A DNA stretch of 64,000 nucleotides from Allantophomopsis cytisporea. Its lineage: Eukaryota; Ascomycota; Leotiomycetes; Phacidiales; Phacidiaceae. The stretch is from the NCBI GenBank assembly GCA_024752435.1, contig CP103022.1:744001-808000 (forward strand), written 5' to 3'. Positions 22,814-34,881 of the stretch are shown here, in pieces (the first letter of the stretch is position 1; each line of letters starts with the position of its first letter). The notes beneath the pieces were generated by a model. The model was not told where the DNA came from, did not search any database, and was given only the letters and a program-made list of their open reading frames with translations. The position numbers and the translations under genes were made by a program.

Positions 22814-25800
22814 GATCGTGAGTGGTGTTCGATGAGGTTTTGTGTACACTCTGGAGAGATGCGTACGTCATGTGTGATGAGGAATGGGACTTGATGCTTG
22901 GAGTTGGCGCGCTTATGGTGCTATGCTATGCTATCCTGTGCGATGTGAAATGGTGTTTGACGTGCTCAGCGGGTTGTTGGCCGCGTCCTGGTGCGGCGGG
23001 CGTCGAGGACTTTGTATGTAGTCTGGTGTTGAATGAATTCCCTTTTTGTGTTTCTCATACCATTTGATTGATATCTGTGCCCTGGAAGTGTGGGTGCCTT
23101 TTGCGGGATTGAGATGTATGTGTGATATGTAGCTTTGCGGGAGTCTGTATTATATGTGGATATCTATTTGTAAATGTATTCGGGGGTTCAAGATAAATAA
23201 CGAGACTAAAATAACTGACAAAGACGAAAAGAAATGACTATATTAAAATAAATGACTATGAAAATAGTTCCATGTAGGATTCGAACTGGCAAAAGATCAG
23301 TGGATAGGAGAGTGCAGTCTCATATCTCATTGCAGAAAACCCGCTTGTGGGTTTGCTTTCCGTGTACTCACCAATTCCAAGTTTTGGGGGTAGGGGGAAT
23401 TGACCACTGCACTAATCAACCTTGGAAGTTGCGAATGTTTGGCTTATTATGAAGGCGGGTGTGTTGATGAGGTGAGGTGAGGTGAGGTGGTTGTGTTGCT
23501 CACTTTCATTGTTTATATCTTGCTTCACTCTACTTGTATACCAGTGATGATTGTCAACTATGTATTGTGCAGTAGAGTGCGGAAAGTCTCTAGAGAACTT
23601 CGAAAATCATATTGTACTGAATACACTTGTGGAACTTCGCACTTAAATAAGTTGACTGTAATACACTTGATTGAAGTTATGAGCATACGAAATGAATCTT
23701 AGAAAGCTGTAGATTATGTAAAAGTATATAATAATACTTTGTATACTGGCCCCGTGCCATTTCAACTGCTCTACACTGCTTTTGTATATATGTATATATT
23801 TTTAGCAAGATAATCAAGTATGTCATCTTTAGGCTCTTCCTACTCTCTTTAGGCCTTTCAAATAATAATACTGGGTACTTCTAAGTTATTCCGCTGAAGC
23901 AGAGTAGGATTGTTCTTATAAATCTATTTCTTACGGAATCCTGAAGATTTTTGAACAGGGTCGAGATCAAGAGAACATAAAAGCTACTTTATAATTTTAG
24001 GTATTTTTCTATTAGAATGGTATTTTTAGTGGCTTTCTACTCATATATATTGAGAGTCTTCTATATTTATATACTTAAGTCTTCTATTTATTGTTTATAT
24101 TTAGTGCGTAGCATTGCACTAGGGTCATAGATATAAGATAATTGTAGAGAGGAAGTAGGATCTACTCTACAGCTAATTAGATATATAAAGTGAAGACTGG
24201 AGCTAAGCTCATTGACTATTCGGGAAGTCTCCAAATATAAGAGAGATTTGAAAGTGAGAGCCGGCTATTACTTATATTTTGACATTAATAAGTGGGCGGT
24301 AATTCTAGTATAGATCCTTCTGCAAGGAAAACTTTAAAAGCTCGCTATTAATAGCAGTTGATTTTCAAGATCTCTAAGACCGTCGTTGAGAATTGCTTTG
24401 GGCAGGTTCTCTTAGTTCGTATTTAATACTACACTATAGATCTTGCTCGCTGGAATTAGGCTATAATATAGCCAATTGATAAGCTAGCATCATAAGTACC
24501 AAAGATTTAATCTCTCTTGCTATTGGAGAGTTTATACATAGGCACAGATCGATTTTTACAGCTTCATGAAGGCATTGTAATTGATTTGAAGTCATACATT
24601 ATTCTACGGATATCATGATTTCAAAGTGTATAGAAGCTTTCTGCAACGTACTATATTTTGATGTAATAGATATGTCTAACGAGCTTGTCTTGTATCGGAG
24701 TCATCTGTTTTGTTTTATTGGGGATTCGTTTAGGGGAATCGACGTCTCAAGACCTAGCTAGTGCTATGTATGCTGATGGTGGTGGTACATTAAGTACTCT
24801 AGGAATTGTATTTCTCCGCTTCCCTTTCAAAATCTCGTCCTATCCATCTCCGTATCTATATGATGCTAATTCTGCGCCTCCTCATGCCTACAACTCAGCT
24901 GGTCTTGAGAATCTACGAATGAATTTAGTGGCTGAGGTGTTCCGACCAACTGTGATTGGCCACCGCGGAGGAAATGGAGCGTTTCCAGAGGAGCTGAGCG
25001 GGTTTTGTGCCTACTAGTAAGTCTTAGTTGAAGATTCTCATTGATGTTGGGTAGATGATACAGATAAGGAAAAGTTGCAGCGGCAGTGGAGTGAGAGGAT
25101 ACATGTCAAAGAGAGGCATAATCAATCCGGAGAGATAGAAAGGAATTGTCAAAGGAACGAGCTAGATATGAAGTGAAGTCTACTTTGAATCCAGGAGTTG
25201 CTGTCTGTTTACTATATCGATCATGGAGTAAAGAAGAGCATACCAGTACGAAACTTGATCATGCAATCACTCTGGGTATATACTATGCCTTGATACTTAA
25301 ATTAGAATATGATCTTCACTTTTTATGAAGATCAAACCCGCACCTCAAAAAAAGACACCAATCTTATAGTTCCGTGATTTTAGAAGAGAGCTATACAAGT
25401 AGTATATCCTCAGATGTTCAAGTTGGTTGTACAAAATCTCCACATGTAGTCAAAATGGCAATTGTACACGAACTCTCGAGAGCTCGGTTGCGTCGACATG
25501 CCATTTTGAAACAAGTCGCTTAGAGGCAAGTAAGCACCCAAAACAGTATGCAGCTCGCGGCCCGCGGGATGATTATTGCACCGTTAGTCGGGCTTTCGTG
25601 GGGCGATGGTGGCTGCTTTGGTGATGTATGTACGGTGTATGGATGGTGAATGGCTGTGATGGTGATCCTTTACGAACGCTTCCCGGTAAAATGTGATTTA
25701 TCCAGGGGGAGGGCTGCCAGAGGTCTTGAGCGGGTTTGGATGCATTGAGTGTCTAATTCTTCATGATTCATTGTTGAAGCCTCGTGTATTGTGTATTTGA

Positions 25801-26912
25801 TATATATTTTGAATTTGAATTAATTCATTCGGATTATTCACGGAGATCTTTATCATGGGCGTATAAATACCATAGAAAGATTTCAATGGTTCATCGTCAT
25901 TGAATTGATTATTGTGGCGTCAAGTGCTTAAATGCGTAGTGCATCCGTATTCATGGAGGAATGCACCATTATCACCCTTAACGCAGGCAGCATTGCACTT
26001 GAATTCATGACGAATACTATGGAGCTTCAATACGTATGATACATATGATGCGATGCTATTCTATATTCTGGTAATATGACTTTGACATGAGAAATATACC
26101 GAGTACATCTCCATTCCTCTTGTTGTCCCGTTGTTCCAAGAGCTATTAGTGATATAATTAAAATGGAAAATCGAAAATCAATTTGCTAGTCATCACCATT
26201 TAATCAATCCCCTTCTCAACTCCCTTGCCCGCAAACGACATGCCTTTAATCTTCTCCGTCAGCAAAATAAATGCATTGAGCCGACATTGAATATGATTGG
26301 TTGAATACAGCATCAAACTAAACAAGAACTCTTTCTCGGAGCTTAGACTTCCCGGCGGCAGCTCTTAAATACGAATCCTTCACTCGCCATTTCATTGATG
26401 GAGTCCAACACGGCACGGCCTCCGGCCAGACTGGTGGACTACTCCTAAACCACTACGGTACAAAGTCCTAGGCATCGTCGAAAGAACATCCCCAGTAAGG
26501 TAGGAGATATTAGTTAGAGGGCGGCTCAGCTCATTGTTAAGTACAATCTTATTCCCACTCGTTCCTTGAATTTTCCTCCTCTCGTATAACTTTACTCCGA
26601 CCTGTACAAGCTTACTTCTGTTCTTTGTCTATGCCAGTCGTAATACAAAGACAAGGCCTGCGAAAACAACATCTGGGGGCGACCTCAATCAGCACGGCAC
26701 AGCACTCATCCATCAAGGCCTGCGCCATTATTCGAAGGCCAAGCTGAACTGAACCAGGCGGCATAATCGACAAGAATAAGTTTCCTTCATCGGACAAGGC
26801 TGAATCGTCCCCAATACAATATAAGATTGCCAATCAATCGCTCATACAAATACCCGTCTCCCAGACCACAACACTCCGCGCATCGTGCACTTGAATCGCC
26901 GCACACACAACC
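22814..26912. other. 4.1-kb gene-poor gap with AT-rich core
   Basis: The gap holds the 3' flank of the BEACH gene, a possible Pol III element (23261-23421, listed separately), a strongly AT-rich block at about 23650-24680 full of TA steps, and the promoter of the RTA1-like gene. The AT-rich block resembles repeat DNA eroded by C-to-T mutation (RIP), but I see no intact transposon frame or terminal repeats. A 110-codon frame at 24685-25017 and a 65-codon frame at 25427-25624 show no motif. An 11-bp perfect inverted repeat (tcaaaatggca / tgccattttga) lies at about 25440-25500. Confidence 0.5.
23261..23421 (-). ncRNA. possible Pol III-transcribed tRNA-like element (or SINE remnant)
   Basis: On the minus strand, a box A match TAGTGCAGTGG (23414-23404) is followed 118 nt later by a box B match GTTCGAATC (23286-23278) and a TTTT terminator (23264-23261). 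The 5' end GGTTGATTAGTG is tRNA-like, but the T-stem (GCCAG/CCTAC) and acceptor stem pair poorly, so it is not an ordinary functional tRNA. Small hairpins (AATTCC/GGAATT, AACCC/GGGTT) lie between the boxes. It could be a tRNA-derived SINE, a decayed intron-bearing tRNA gene, or a chance match. Confidence 0.3.
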
Positions 26913-27944
26913 ATGGCCTCTCTAATCCCCCAGCTCATCGCGCGCGCAAAAGCTGGCGACCTTTCGACAGTCTGCACAATAGGCACCTGTCCCATCTCAT
27001 CATCCTACTACTTTTACCGTGTCTCACTCCCAGCAAATGCAGTATTCATCACCCTATTCTCGCTCTCAACGCTCTTCTATATCCTCACCTTCGCCTTCAC
27101 GCGGCGCGCACTCGCCTTCACAGTCGCCATGCTCTGCGGTGTGATCCTCGAGGTGATCGGGTACGCGGGCCGTATCGAGTCATATGAGAACCAATGGGCA
27201 CGGCCAGGGTTCCTAATGCAAATTGTGTGTCTGACCATCGCGCCTGCATTCATGGCCGCTGGGATCTACCTGTGTCTGCGCCGCATCGTGTATGCTTTCG
27301 GTCCGGAGAACTCGAGGATCAAGCCCGAGACGTATACGCGCCTGTTCATTCCTTGCGATCTCGTGTCCCTTCTGTTGCAGGCTGCTGGTGGTGGCCTTGC
27401 GTCTGCGGAGTCGAACTCCGGCGAATCCCCTGATATCGGTGACCACATAATGGTTGCTGGATTGGCTTTTCAGGTCGTGACTTTGTTGGTTTTCATGGCC
27501 CTTTGCGTGGATTTCGCTGTCCGTACGAACCGCCGCTACAGAGAGCTTGGCGAGAGCGCATTCGACCAGAACCCACACTTCGTGACGCTGAGATCGAGCA
27601 TGAAATTCAAGGGCTTCCTTGGCGCGCTGACATTAGCGACTATTTGCATCTTCTGGCGTAGTGTGTACCGTGTTGTTGAGCTGGCTGAAGGCTGGACTGG
27701 TCATTTGATCCGCCAGCAAAATCTGTTCATTGCATTTGAGGGTGTCATGGTTATCGTGGCTGTTCTGGCGCTGAACATCTTCCATCCTGCATTATGTTTT
27801 GCGGAGGGTGTGCAAGGCAAGGGAGGAATTGGGAGCTCGAGGAAGAACAAGAAGGCGAGGAGGCAGCAAACGGTGGAAGGGGACAAGAATGGGAGCGGGA
27901 GCGGAAGCTTGAGTGAGGCGGAGAAGGGCTCTGGTTCTGCATAG
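26913..27944 (+). CDS. RTA1-like seven-helix membrane protein
   Basis: A single-exon gene for 343 residues. The hydropathy pattern of seven transmembrane helices and family signatures (VILEVIGYAGRI near residue 75, PAFMAAGIYLCLRRIV around 110, FIPCDLVSLLLQAAGGG around 150, IFWRSVYRVVELAEG around 250) mark it as a member of the lipid-translocating exporter/RTA1 family. The family includes yeast Rsb1 and Rta1, plasma-membrane or ER proteins linked to sphingoid-base export and resistance to 7-aminocholesterol. An N-terminal segment with two close cysteines (TVCTIGTCPI) is usual for the fungal members. The tail is lysine-rich, then Gly/Ser-rich. The precise ligand is unknown. The ATG chosen has an A at -3 (accATGG). 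Confidence 0.92.
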   Translation: MASLIPQLIARAKAGDLSTVCTIGTCPISSSYYFYRVSLPANAVFITLFSLSTLFYILTFAFTRRALAFTVAMLCGVILEVIGYAGRIESYENQWARPGFLMQIVCLTIAPAFMAAGIYLCLRRIVYAFGPENSRIKPETYTRLFIPCDLVSLLLQAAGGGLASAESNSGESPDIGDHIMVAGLAFQVVTLLVFMALCVDFAVRTNRRYRELGESAFDQNPHFVTLRSSMKFKGFLGALTLATICIFWRSVYRVVELAEGWTGHLIRQQNLFIAFEGVMVIVAVLALNIFHPALCFAEGVQGKGGIGSSRKNKKARRQQTVEGDKNGSGSGSLSEAEKGSGSA

Positions 27945-28875
27945 AGAGATCTTAGTTGTTTATGATTTATGGCTGCATTATGTATCAAGATACCATGTTA
28001 GATAGGAACCTGTTAGAATAATACAGCCCTTCACGAATTACGTGGAGGATCAAACATGTGCTGAGAATGAATTCCTATGAATGTGTACTTGCTCACAGAT
28101 AAAACATCCGATATTACTCGCCACATAATTCCTACACCCCTGTATCTAGTTCCCTGCAATACTTTTCTCTTTTCAAGCATATAAAGCCCCCTCAGCAGTC
28201 AAAAATCACTATCAGGGAAGATCAACCTACTGCATCATTACGCTACTGCTCAAGCCAGCGGGCAGACGCCTCCCGTCCGAATGTACGCAACCGGCCTCAC
28301 CATTGTGATCGTCGTCATCGTACCTCACTCTTACCGTCATCAAGTTACTCTCACCATTTCTTGACGAGAACATAGTCAATGACAGAGCACTCTCACCGAA
28401 TGCCGACAGAGGGATTGAATTGATGATGAGAGTACATTTGTTGACGGTTGCAAGATCCAAGTGCAGGAGACGTGTAAGAAGAATGAGAATATGTCCATCA
28501 TTCGAAGGATCTTGTCCCCTACAGATGGGAGAAGTGTACTGATCGGTCGCTTGATAGCTCTCTAAATAGCCAAGGAAGGTGCTTGCTGAATGGTCAATAT
28601 TATGAAAACCTTCTTTTGGTGGCTACTGGCTGCGGGATATCCGACATTATTGTAGGTACATGGAACTGTCTATCCCGCAGCGAAAACAAGTGCGAAAGAA
28701 TTCAGCCTACTCATAAAGCAGAAGCCAATTATCTTCTTTTCGGTTCTATCGATCAACTTATCATAGTGGAGCAAAGCCTAAATAACAGCTCTTTCAAGGT
28801 CATGATAGATATTCACTTTTATTCCATATATCCCATGCTATGCTACTATACACTGAAACGCTTCCAATAGAAAAT
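27945..28875. other. intergenic between convergent genes
   Basis: About 0.9 kb of 3' flanks. A small minus-strand frame (28227-28460) and a plus-strand frame (28583-28870) have no motif or splice support. Confidence 0.6.
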
Positions 28876-30469
28876 CTAATTCAACTTCTTCCCATTGGTA
28901 GCCAACTTAACAGGGACAGGCTTGCTCCAAAGCCATATAGCAACGAAAGCCAACCAACCTGTGACGGTAACGGCAATGCCTCCCATCCATGGCCAAGCAG
29001 CGCTGATCTCCCAGGAGCGTGGGAATTCGTCATGCGCAAAGTGGCGCACCGTGACGGTGTTCTTCTCCTCGACATTGGAGAAGAAGGGTCGCTTGTAGTT
29101 GACTTTGAAGTTGAAAATGCCGTGTTGGTCTGGAAGGACGAAAGCGGTGCTGTAGGTCGTCGAGTTGGCCGTCGAGGTTGTTGGGTGCAATTGAAGGCGG
29201 TGGAACGGCGAGAGCATGGAGAACTCGAGCTGGAGCGCATCTGATTCTGGGACGGTGAAGGGAATAAGATGGTCCCAGCTGTATTCGGACAACTCAATGG
29301 TGTAGACCTGGTTTTGTATTAGCCTTTTGGTTCTCTAGATACTTAATCAGGTGCTCGAGCTCTCACCACTTCGTTCTTAACTCGGTAGATCTTTGAGTTA
29401 ATATTGGTTGAGTCTTCAAGAAGGTAATGTTCAATTCTGCCGACTTTCAAGACACCAATTTCGTTGAAAGTCCAGCCAGTGACTTCCTTTGCAAACTCTT
29501 GGTTGGCAGTCTTGACATCCTTAGAGCCCTTTCCAGGTCCCTTGACGGTCGCACCGAACCACTTATCCTCAAGCAACTCTGCGGCACCAATGACGGTGAA
29601 TCTTGCGCTGTTGCGAGCCTGCATAGTAGAGACAAGAGACAGCTGCTGGCCAACAGCAAATGGATCCTCCAAATCGGCATCATCCTTAGGGTTGTAGGAG
29701 TATGCGGTTCTTGGCGCTCTAAGAATTGGAGCAAGAAGTGGGCTAGTGTTTCCCAGAGTTTGTCCTACTCCATGGGGAAAGGCAATGACGTCTCCAGTAT
29801 TTCCGCTGAAGAAGTTCTTAACACCAGCGCGAAGAGTACCTGGTCTCGGGACAAGGACGACATCATGCTTCTCGGAGGCGCTAAGGGTGTCATAGTTGAA
29901 GTGGTCGACAACGACGGAGTTGCGGTCGGTTGGAAGGTGGATGTCGAGCTCGAGAAGGAGGGATACGAGCGCCGATGGAGTTGGGTTCGAGTTGGAAAGA
30001 GTCAAGAGAATGTTACCCTCAGCATTAATAAAGTCCAAGAGAAGCTTTGGAGTCAAATTTGGTCCAAGACCTGCGTAGGATTAACATTTGTATTCTCCAG
30101 AGGGAATTGTTCGTCCGCGTACCTTTGGACTTCGATGGTAGAATAATAAGGTGATCGTAAGCTCTTTCACCATGAGCAAACAACGATAGCTGATCACTTT
30201 TCGGCGACTCGAAAGTAAGCTTGAAACCACGCGCTATTATCAGAAACAGTCAGCTAAAACCCAAAATCAAATACGTCAATTTGGAGGTAGCAATTGCTCT
30301 GAATGATGAAGTATAGCAGGAACCTACATTCAAGATCACTCAAATATTTGGAGTATTTCGACTTCTCAGCCAATTCCTCGAGCACGACCAGAAGTCTATT
30401 TCCGGAAGAACTCAGAGCATTGACCGTAGCCAGGAAGCCGAAGAGGAGAAAAGAAAGCAGCCACCTCAT
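28876..30469 (-). CDS. WBP1: oligosaccharyltransferase 48-kDa subunit (Wbp1/OST48)
   Basis: A 462-residue subunit of the ER oligosaccharyltransferase complex, which transfers the lipid-linked glycan to asparagine of nascent proteins. Four exons (30469-30328, 30233-30123, 30070-29367, 29307-28876) with introns of 94, 52 and 59 bp. It starts with a signal peptide (LLSFLLFGFLATVNAL). The family core follows: SGNRLLVVLEEL, GFKLTFESPKSD, DHLIILPSKSKGLGPNLTP, DFINAEGNILLT, then DHFNYD. A single transmembrane helix lies near the C-terminus (PWMGGIAVTVTGWLAFVAIW), followed by a short lysine-containing cytosolic tail (NGKKLN) that fits the dilysine-type ER retrieval known in Wbp1. It is divergent from the complex I subunit on its right. 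Confidence 0.96.
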
Positions 30470-30765
30470 CGTTGTGGTTTTGTATATGGAGTTTCTCGAG
30501 ATCGCGAATCTGGAGCTTGGTGTACATAGTGTGAAGCTGCAACGTATGCAATTGCCAAGACATTCCGCTGCAAGGGTCTAGCGCCCGCGGGGCCCGAGCT
30601 CGCGAACCTCGAATGTCCCGACGACTTCGACGATTGTGACGATATCACCGCTACGTAGCAATTCAAGACCCAGCACGACCAGCCGCGGGCTTAGAAATCT
30701 CTTGTCAGTACTCATATGTTAGCTGGGTATCTAGTGGAGCGAGGTTACTGACCTGCCGCAGCACA
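30470..30765. promoter_or_regulatory. 296-bp bidirectional promoter (OST48 / complex I subunit)
   Basis: The start codons of WBP1 (minus) and the complex I 9.5 kDa subunit (plus) are 296 bp apart, so both promoters lie here. The middle is GC-rich (gcccgcggggcccgagctcgcg near 30589). No TATA box is obvious, which fits housekeeping expression. Confidence 0.6.
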
Positions 30766-31092
30766 ATGGCTTCCACTCCTCGATTCTTCTCGCAACCTTT
30801 CAAGTACCTCCACTGGGCCTCAATCGAGAAGCCAGCGATCTTCTACTCTATCATCATCGGATCCATTGGCCCAGTTTTGGTTGTGACCGTTCCACCGATC
30901 AGAAGACTGGTGGGCGATAACAAGAGACCAGAGATCCCATTGACATACCCAAGTATGTACCATCGGCCTCAATTCGAACTTCCACCGCAGCGCTCTACTA
31001 GATGGGGGATTTAAGGGTGCACTTATGCTAATATATGTTCTTCCACAGTCCCACAAGGTCCAAGAAAACAAATCAGCGGCTACGATGACTAG
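30766..31092 (+). CDS. nuo9.5: NADH:ubiquinone oxidoreductase 9.5 kDa subunit
   Basis: A 76-residue accessory subunit of mitochondrial complex I. Exon 1 (30766-30952) and exon 2 (31049-31092) flank a 96-bp intron (donor GTATGT, acceptor CCACAG) that joins LTYP to IPQGPRKQISGYDD. The protein begins MASTPRFFSQPFKYLHWAS, has one transmembrane helix (FYSIIIGSIGPVLVVTVPP, about residues 27-45) and ends with the characteristic GPRKQISGYDD. Size and layout match the fungal 9.5 kDa subunit (NUXM type). The second exon, 14 codons long, is easily missed without splicing. Confidence 0.93.
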
Positions 31093-31961
31093 GTCGTTAA
31101 GGAAAGGGCGGAGGAGTTTGATTTGGGAGGAAATGACAAAACCATGTACATAAAGTACCAATACAACAGAAGAAGTTCAACAAAATCAGAAGCAACATTC
31201 GAGGAGGAATAGTTGATTACTGCTCATGCGTTATTTTGAAGGAACACATAAGCCGACGGTCTGTTGTAGAATGCATCCGCTCTGGTATGCCTATGCCGAT
31301 CCAACATGCTTGTGTGAGTACAAGATAAGTATTTCTCTTTCAAATAGACGCTTTACATGAACGTTCTGCCGAAGGGGGCAAGTCAACCTCTTGTTGCTCT
31401 GATTCGAAGTTCAGGGGTGAAAGCCAGTTATATTAGTTGTCGTTTCACCCTATATGACCGTTGTTCTAGCGTCATTATTGAAGTCGATTCCAAAAATTGT
31501 CATGATTTACACAATATCTTTGAGTGAACATTATTCCACTTCTGTAAAGTCTTCATTCCAAACTGTGCGTGGTCCTGGATGTATATCTAGTTGTATACAT
31601 GTTTAGTTGTTGGCTTTAGAAATATGCGTGGCTTTTTCAATGTCAGTTTTCGACTCTTGATACTCATCATTTGCTTTAAGATGTAGCTGATGTAAGTCTA
31701 CCACATATGTTGAATGTAAACTGTAAAACGTAAAATTGGGTATGTTCATTGAAACAATTCATTAACCAGATCATACCATTGTAGTACTTCCCTCCTAAGA
31801 AGTAGTCTTGCCCGCTATGCAATTTAAGAATCCTCTATTGTTACTAGGTTGGAAACTTGACTCGCTGAAAACATCCTCTTTACAGCAGCATTATATCAAA
31901 TACATAGAGATGACTCAATATGTAGTATTCCATATATATTCCCTTGTCCAATCTACAGCTC
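31093..31961. other. intergenic between convergent genes
   Basis: About 0.87 kb, AT-rich, with the 3' flanks of the complex I gene and of the lipase. Nothing else seen. Confidence 0.6.
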
Positions 31962-34004
31962 TCATTTCTTCCCCTCGCTCAAACTCCCATGTGCACTCAC
32001 TTCCTTGCTAACACCGGGTGCGACCGCCCTCCCAAAACCCAGACTAATCCCCCGACCGCCGCCTCCCTTCTTCCCCTCGAAGTTAATGAGACTCCCAATA
32101 CTTGAACTCCTCCCGTTCTTTGCAACCCTCTCCACATTGGCACCATCACTTCCAAAGCTATATATCCCCTTATACCCGGCCGAGCTCATCCTCGACGGTA
32201 CGATAGGGGACCCCATCGATGATGAAGATTCGTTTCCATTGTCGGCTGTTTGCGGGCGAGTAATCTTAGCGCGCTTATTCGCCGTAGCAGGAAGAGGGAT
32301 GGCAGACGTATTGCCGCGTGAGGATGGGCGCTGGGACTCAACCTCAGGCTCAGGCTGAGGGGCCACAGTACTGAGGGCCGGGAAGCGGTCTCTATCGTCT
32401 TCGCTGGCATAACTTGGTGGCTGACTATTGACGCCGAGGCTGCCCATACCGATGCTGGCGCTGCGCGCTACGCGGTAGCGTGCATACTCTTCCTTAGAGT
32501 GTTCGCTGGTCTTAAAGCTTTCAAGTGCATCAAAGACATGTGGGAAGACAAGGTTGTTGACTTCGCGCGCCCAAAGGAAGTCGAGGTGCTCGTAATGCGG
32601 AACTTCGGTAGCGATTGTATGTGTGGGAAGCTCCTTTAACATGACACCTATATCGACCAGGGAGTCGCTGCCGCCGTATACTAAAACGATGGGGGTCTTG
32701 ATGTTTCGTGTCGGAAACTTGGCGACTTTGGTGTACTTGCTTACACTACCGACTGATAGTGGAGGCTGGACATCATCGTCATACATTTGGAAGCTCTTCG
32801 TTCTCATGATCTGGAACCAATGTACTACACTTTTTGTACTCGTGAAGCTGTATAAATGAGGATATGCAGCCAATTTCTGGGATGCTGACATGTTCTTTGC
32901 GTGCCATCCAAAAAGAAACTTTAGTCCCATGTCGATAAGTCGTACGAAGATCGGAGGGTAGAGCAGTGATTGCCACATCGTGGCAGATGCAAGAATAGAT
33001 CTGCGACCAAAGAGTAAAAAGAGAACTTGAGGTGAGGCTTTAATTAAAGCATCCACAACTCCATTGGAAAGCCCTGCTGGTGACATAGCTGGCGCAAGAG
33101 CAATGAAGACATCTAATTGCTCGTTAAGCTTTGGATGTACTGCAAGTGCGGCAAATGCCTGTGCCGTTCCTTGAGAAAATCCAATGTAGGACAACGATGG
33201 TGCTCCAGTGGTAGATAGAACATATTTAATACTATCAGGAATGTCGTGAAAGGCGAATTCGTCCATTGAAAAATCCCAGAATCTCGTTGAAGTGGGTGGG
33301 TAGTGTGTCGACTTTTTCGAGTACTTGTTTCCGCGATTGTTTCCCAGCTTTATAAAGTTAGCAAAATCCAGTATCATAACAGATACCATCACATACCCAG
33401 ACATCATATCCCTTTTCTACTAGAGCAAATGGCAAGCATCGCTCCTCATCTGTCAAACAAACCCAGACCTCACTGTTCATGAGGAGGCCATGATGCAGAT
33501 AGACCACTCTTTTCTTGATACTGTTTTTGCCACTGTTGACTTTGACATCGTCCTCGCCCTTCTTCCAGCCTAACCTATGTAAGCCCAACAAGTATCCATC
33601 GCTCGTCTGTACGACGTGTTCCTCGGCATAATATCCATAGACAGCGCAAATATCAACGAAATCGGAGGCATCGCGCACAGAACTTGATACGACACCCTTT
33701 TTTGCCTCCGATCGCTTAGCTGCTGGAGATAGGAAGCGATTGAATAGGCGTCGGGACGCTCGATAGAACAGTGTTATTATCGATTGAGCTGTGAAATTAT
33801 TAGCAGGATGAAAAATAATATGCGATTTATAAAACTCACGTAGTGCAAGAGTAAGCACGCGAATTAAAGCTTCTAACCCAACAAGAATGAAGGAACCCAC
33901 GAGGGCGATGTATTCAGTACTATTTAGAAAGTGAGTATGCAGAGCTATCGTTGTTGGGACTCAACGTACATATTTAGACGACCAATGAATGGGACTCGAG
34001 GCAT
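31962..34004 (-). CDS. sterol-esterase/acid-lipase family alpha/beta hydrolase (Tgl1/Yeh-like)
   Basis: A 630-residue hydrolase in five exons (34004-33970, 33919-33840, 33788-33397, 33347-31962) plus introns of 50, 51 and 49 bp; the start exon encodes only about 12 residues (MPRVPFIGRLN). Note that four coding exons are listed because the gene has three introns. The fold-defining motifs are seen: YYAEEHVVQTSDGYLLGLHR, the oxyanion segment VVYLHHGLLMNSEVWV, GYDVW spliced to LGNNRGNKYS, the nucleophile Ser227 in IGFSQG, the acid in VYGGSDSLVD and the histidine in HYEHLDFLWA. An N-terminal hydrophobic helix (ALVGSFILVGLEALI) would hold it on the ER or a lipid droplet, as in yeast steryl-ester hydrolases. 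The C-terminal 150 residues are low-complexity Ser/Gly-rich. Likely substrates are steryl esters or triacylglycerol. Confidence 0.92.
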
Positions 34005-34881
34005 GATGCCAATTAAAGAATTGCATGCGCCAAAGGCATAGACTGTCCAGTCGTTGTCAAATATCACAAGAAGAAGACTTTAGGATTCAGGACTTTGGAG
34101 AGAAGAAATATTGGTGAGATTTGAGGGGTAATGAAGTAATAATGTAACTCCAGAAGAGTGTTGCGCCTGGAGCTGCCTATGTACTTGTCACAAGATCTTC
34201 GATGACGCCAGAGGCATAATGCACCAAAGTAATCGATAACCGCAAAGTACCAGAGGAAGTACAGGCAAAGTCAAACAGAAATGACAAGAGCAGAATGCGC
34301 GCAGACAGAAAGGAAGATCCTGTCAAAGAAAGACGAAATTTATAAATAGTTGTATTATGTGACAACAACAACAACAACAACAGAGAATGGCACGTAGTCA
34401 ACAACAAATCTCTGTCGCATTGATTCTCCTATCGATCAACCCTGTCACTCGAGAAACTCACGAGCCAGAGCCAGAACTTACCACTCCACAATCCATCATC
34501 CCCAGTTCTCGGTAACCGGAAGAATAATTCCCCATAACGCCCGACATGGATGATCCTAAAGTTCCTCGCGCGGAACCAATCGCAGCGCAACAATTCACAT
34601 TTCCACTTAACCGCTGCGCAACTTTCCAGTATCGCTTTCAACGTGCAACCTCATATCTTTCCGGCACAGATCCATACCATTGGCTTCGCGGTAATAGCTT
34701 AGGTGTCTCGGATCCTACTGTATCTTGTAGATTCTCTATCAACCATCGGCTTTTCTGGGCGCTATTTAGCAACATCTACTGGGAGAGACGACTCGCGGAA
34801 AGACATAAGCAATTGAGGGAGAGGAAGATCCAGCAGACGGTTTTGCATTCAGAGAAGGACAAAAAGAAGAAATCAAGCAAT
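34005..34881. promoter_or_regulatory. divergent lipase/PET191 intergenic with an open upstream frame
   Basis: This region contains the lipase promoter (minus), an (ACA)n microsatellite at about 34363-34382, and from 34546 an open frame of 112 codons that runs in phase into the PET191 start at 34882. Whether that frame is translated is discussed under findings. Confidence 0.45.

Noticed and set aside
24685..25017. 110-codon plus-strand frame at the edge of the AT-rich block
   Set aside because: No family, splice signals or signal peptide recognised; could be part of an eroded repeat.
29427..30146. 239-codon plus-strand frame antisense to WBP1
   Set aside because: WBP1 is certain by homology and splicing on the other strand; this is a shadow.
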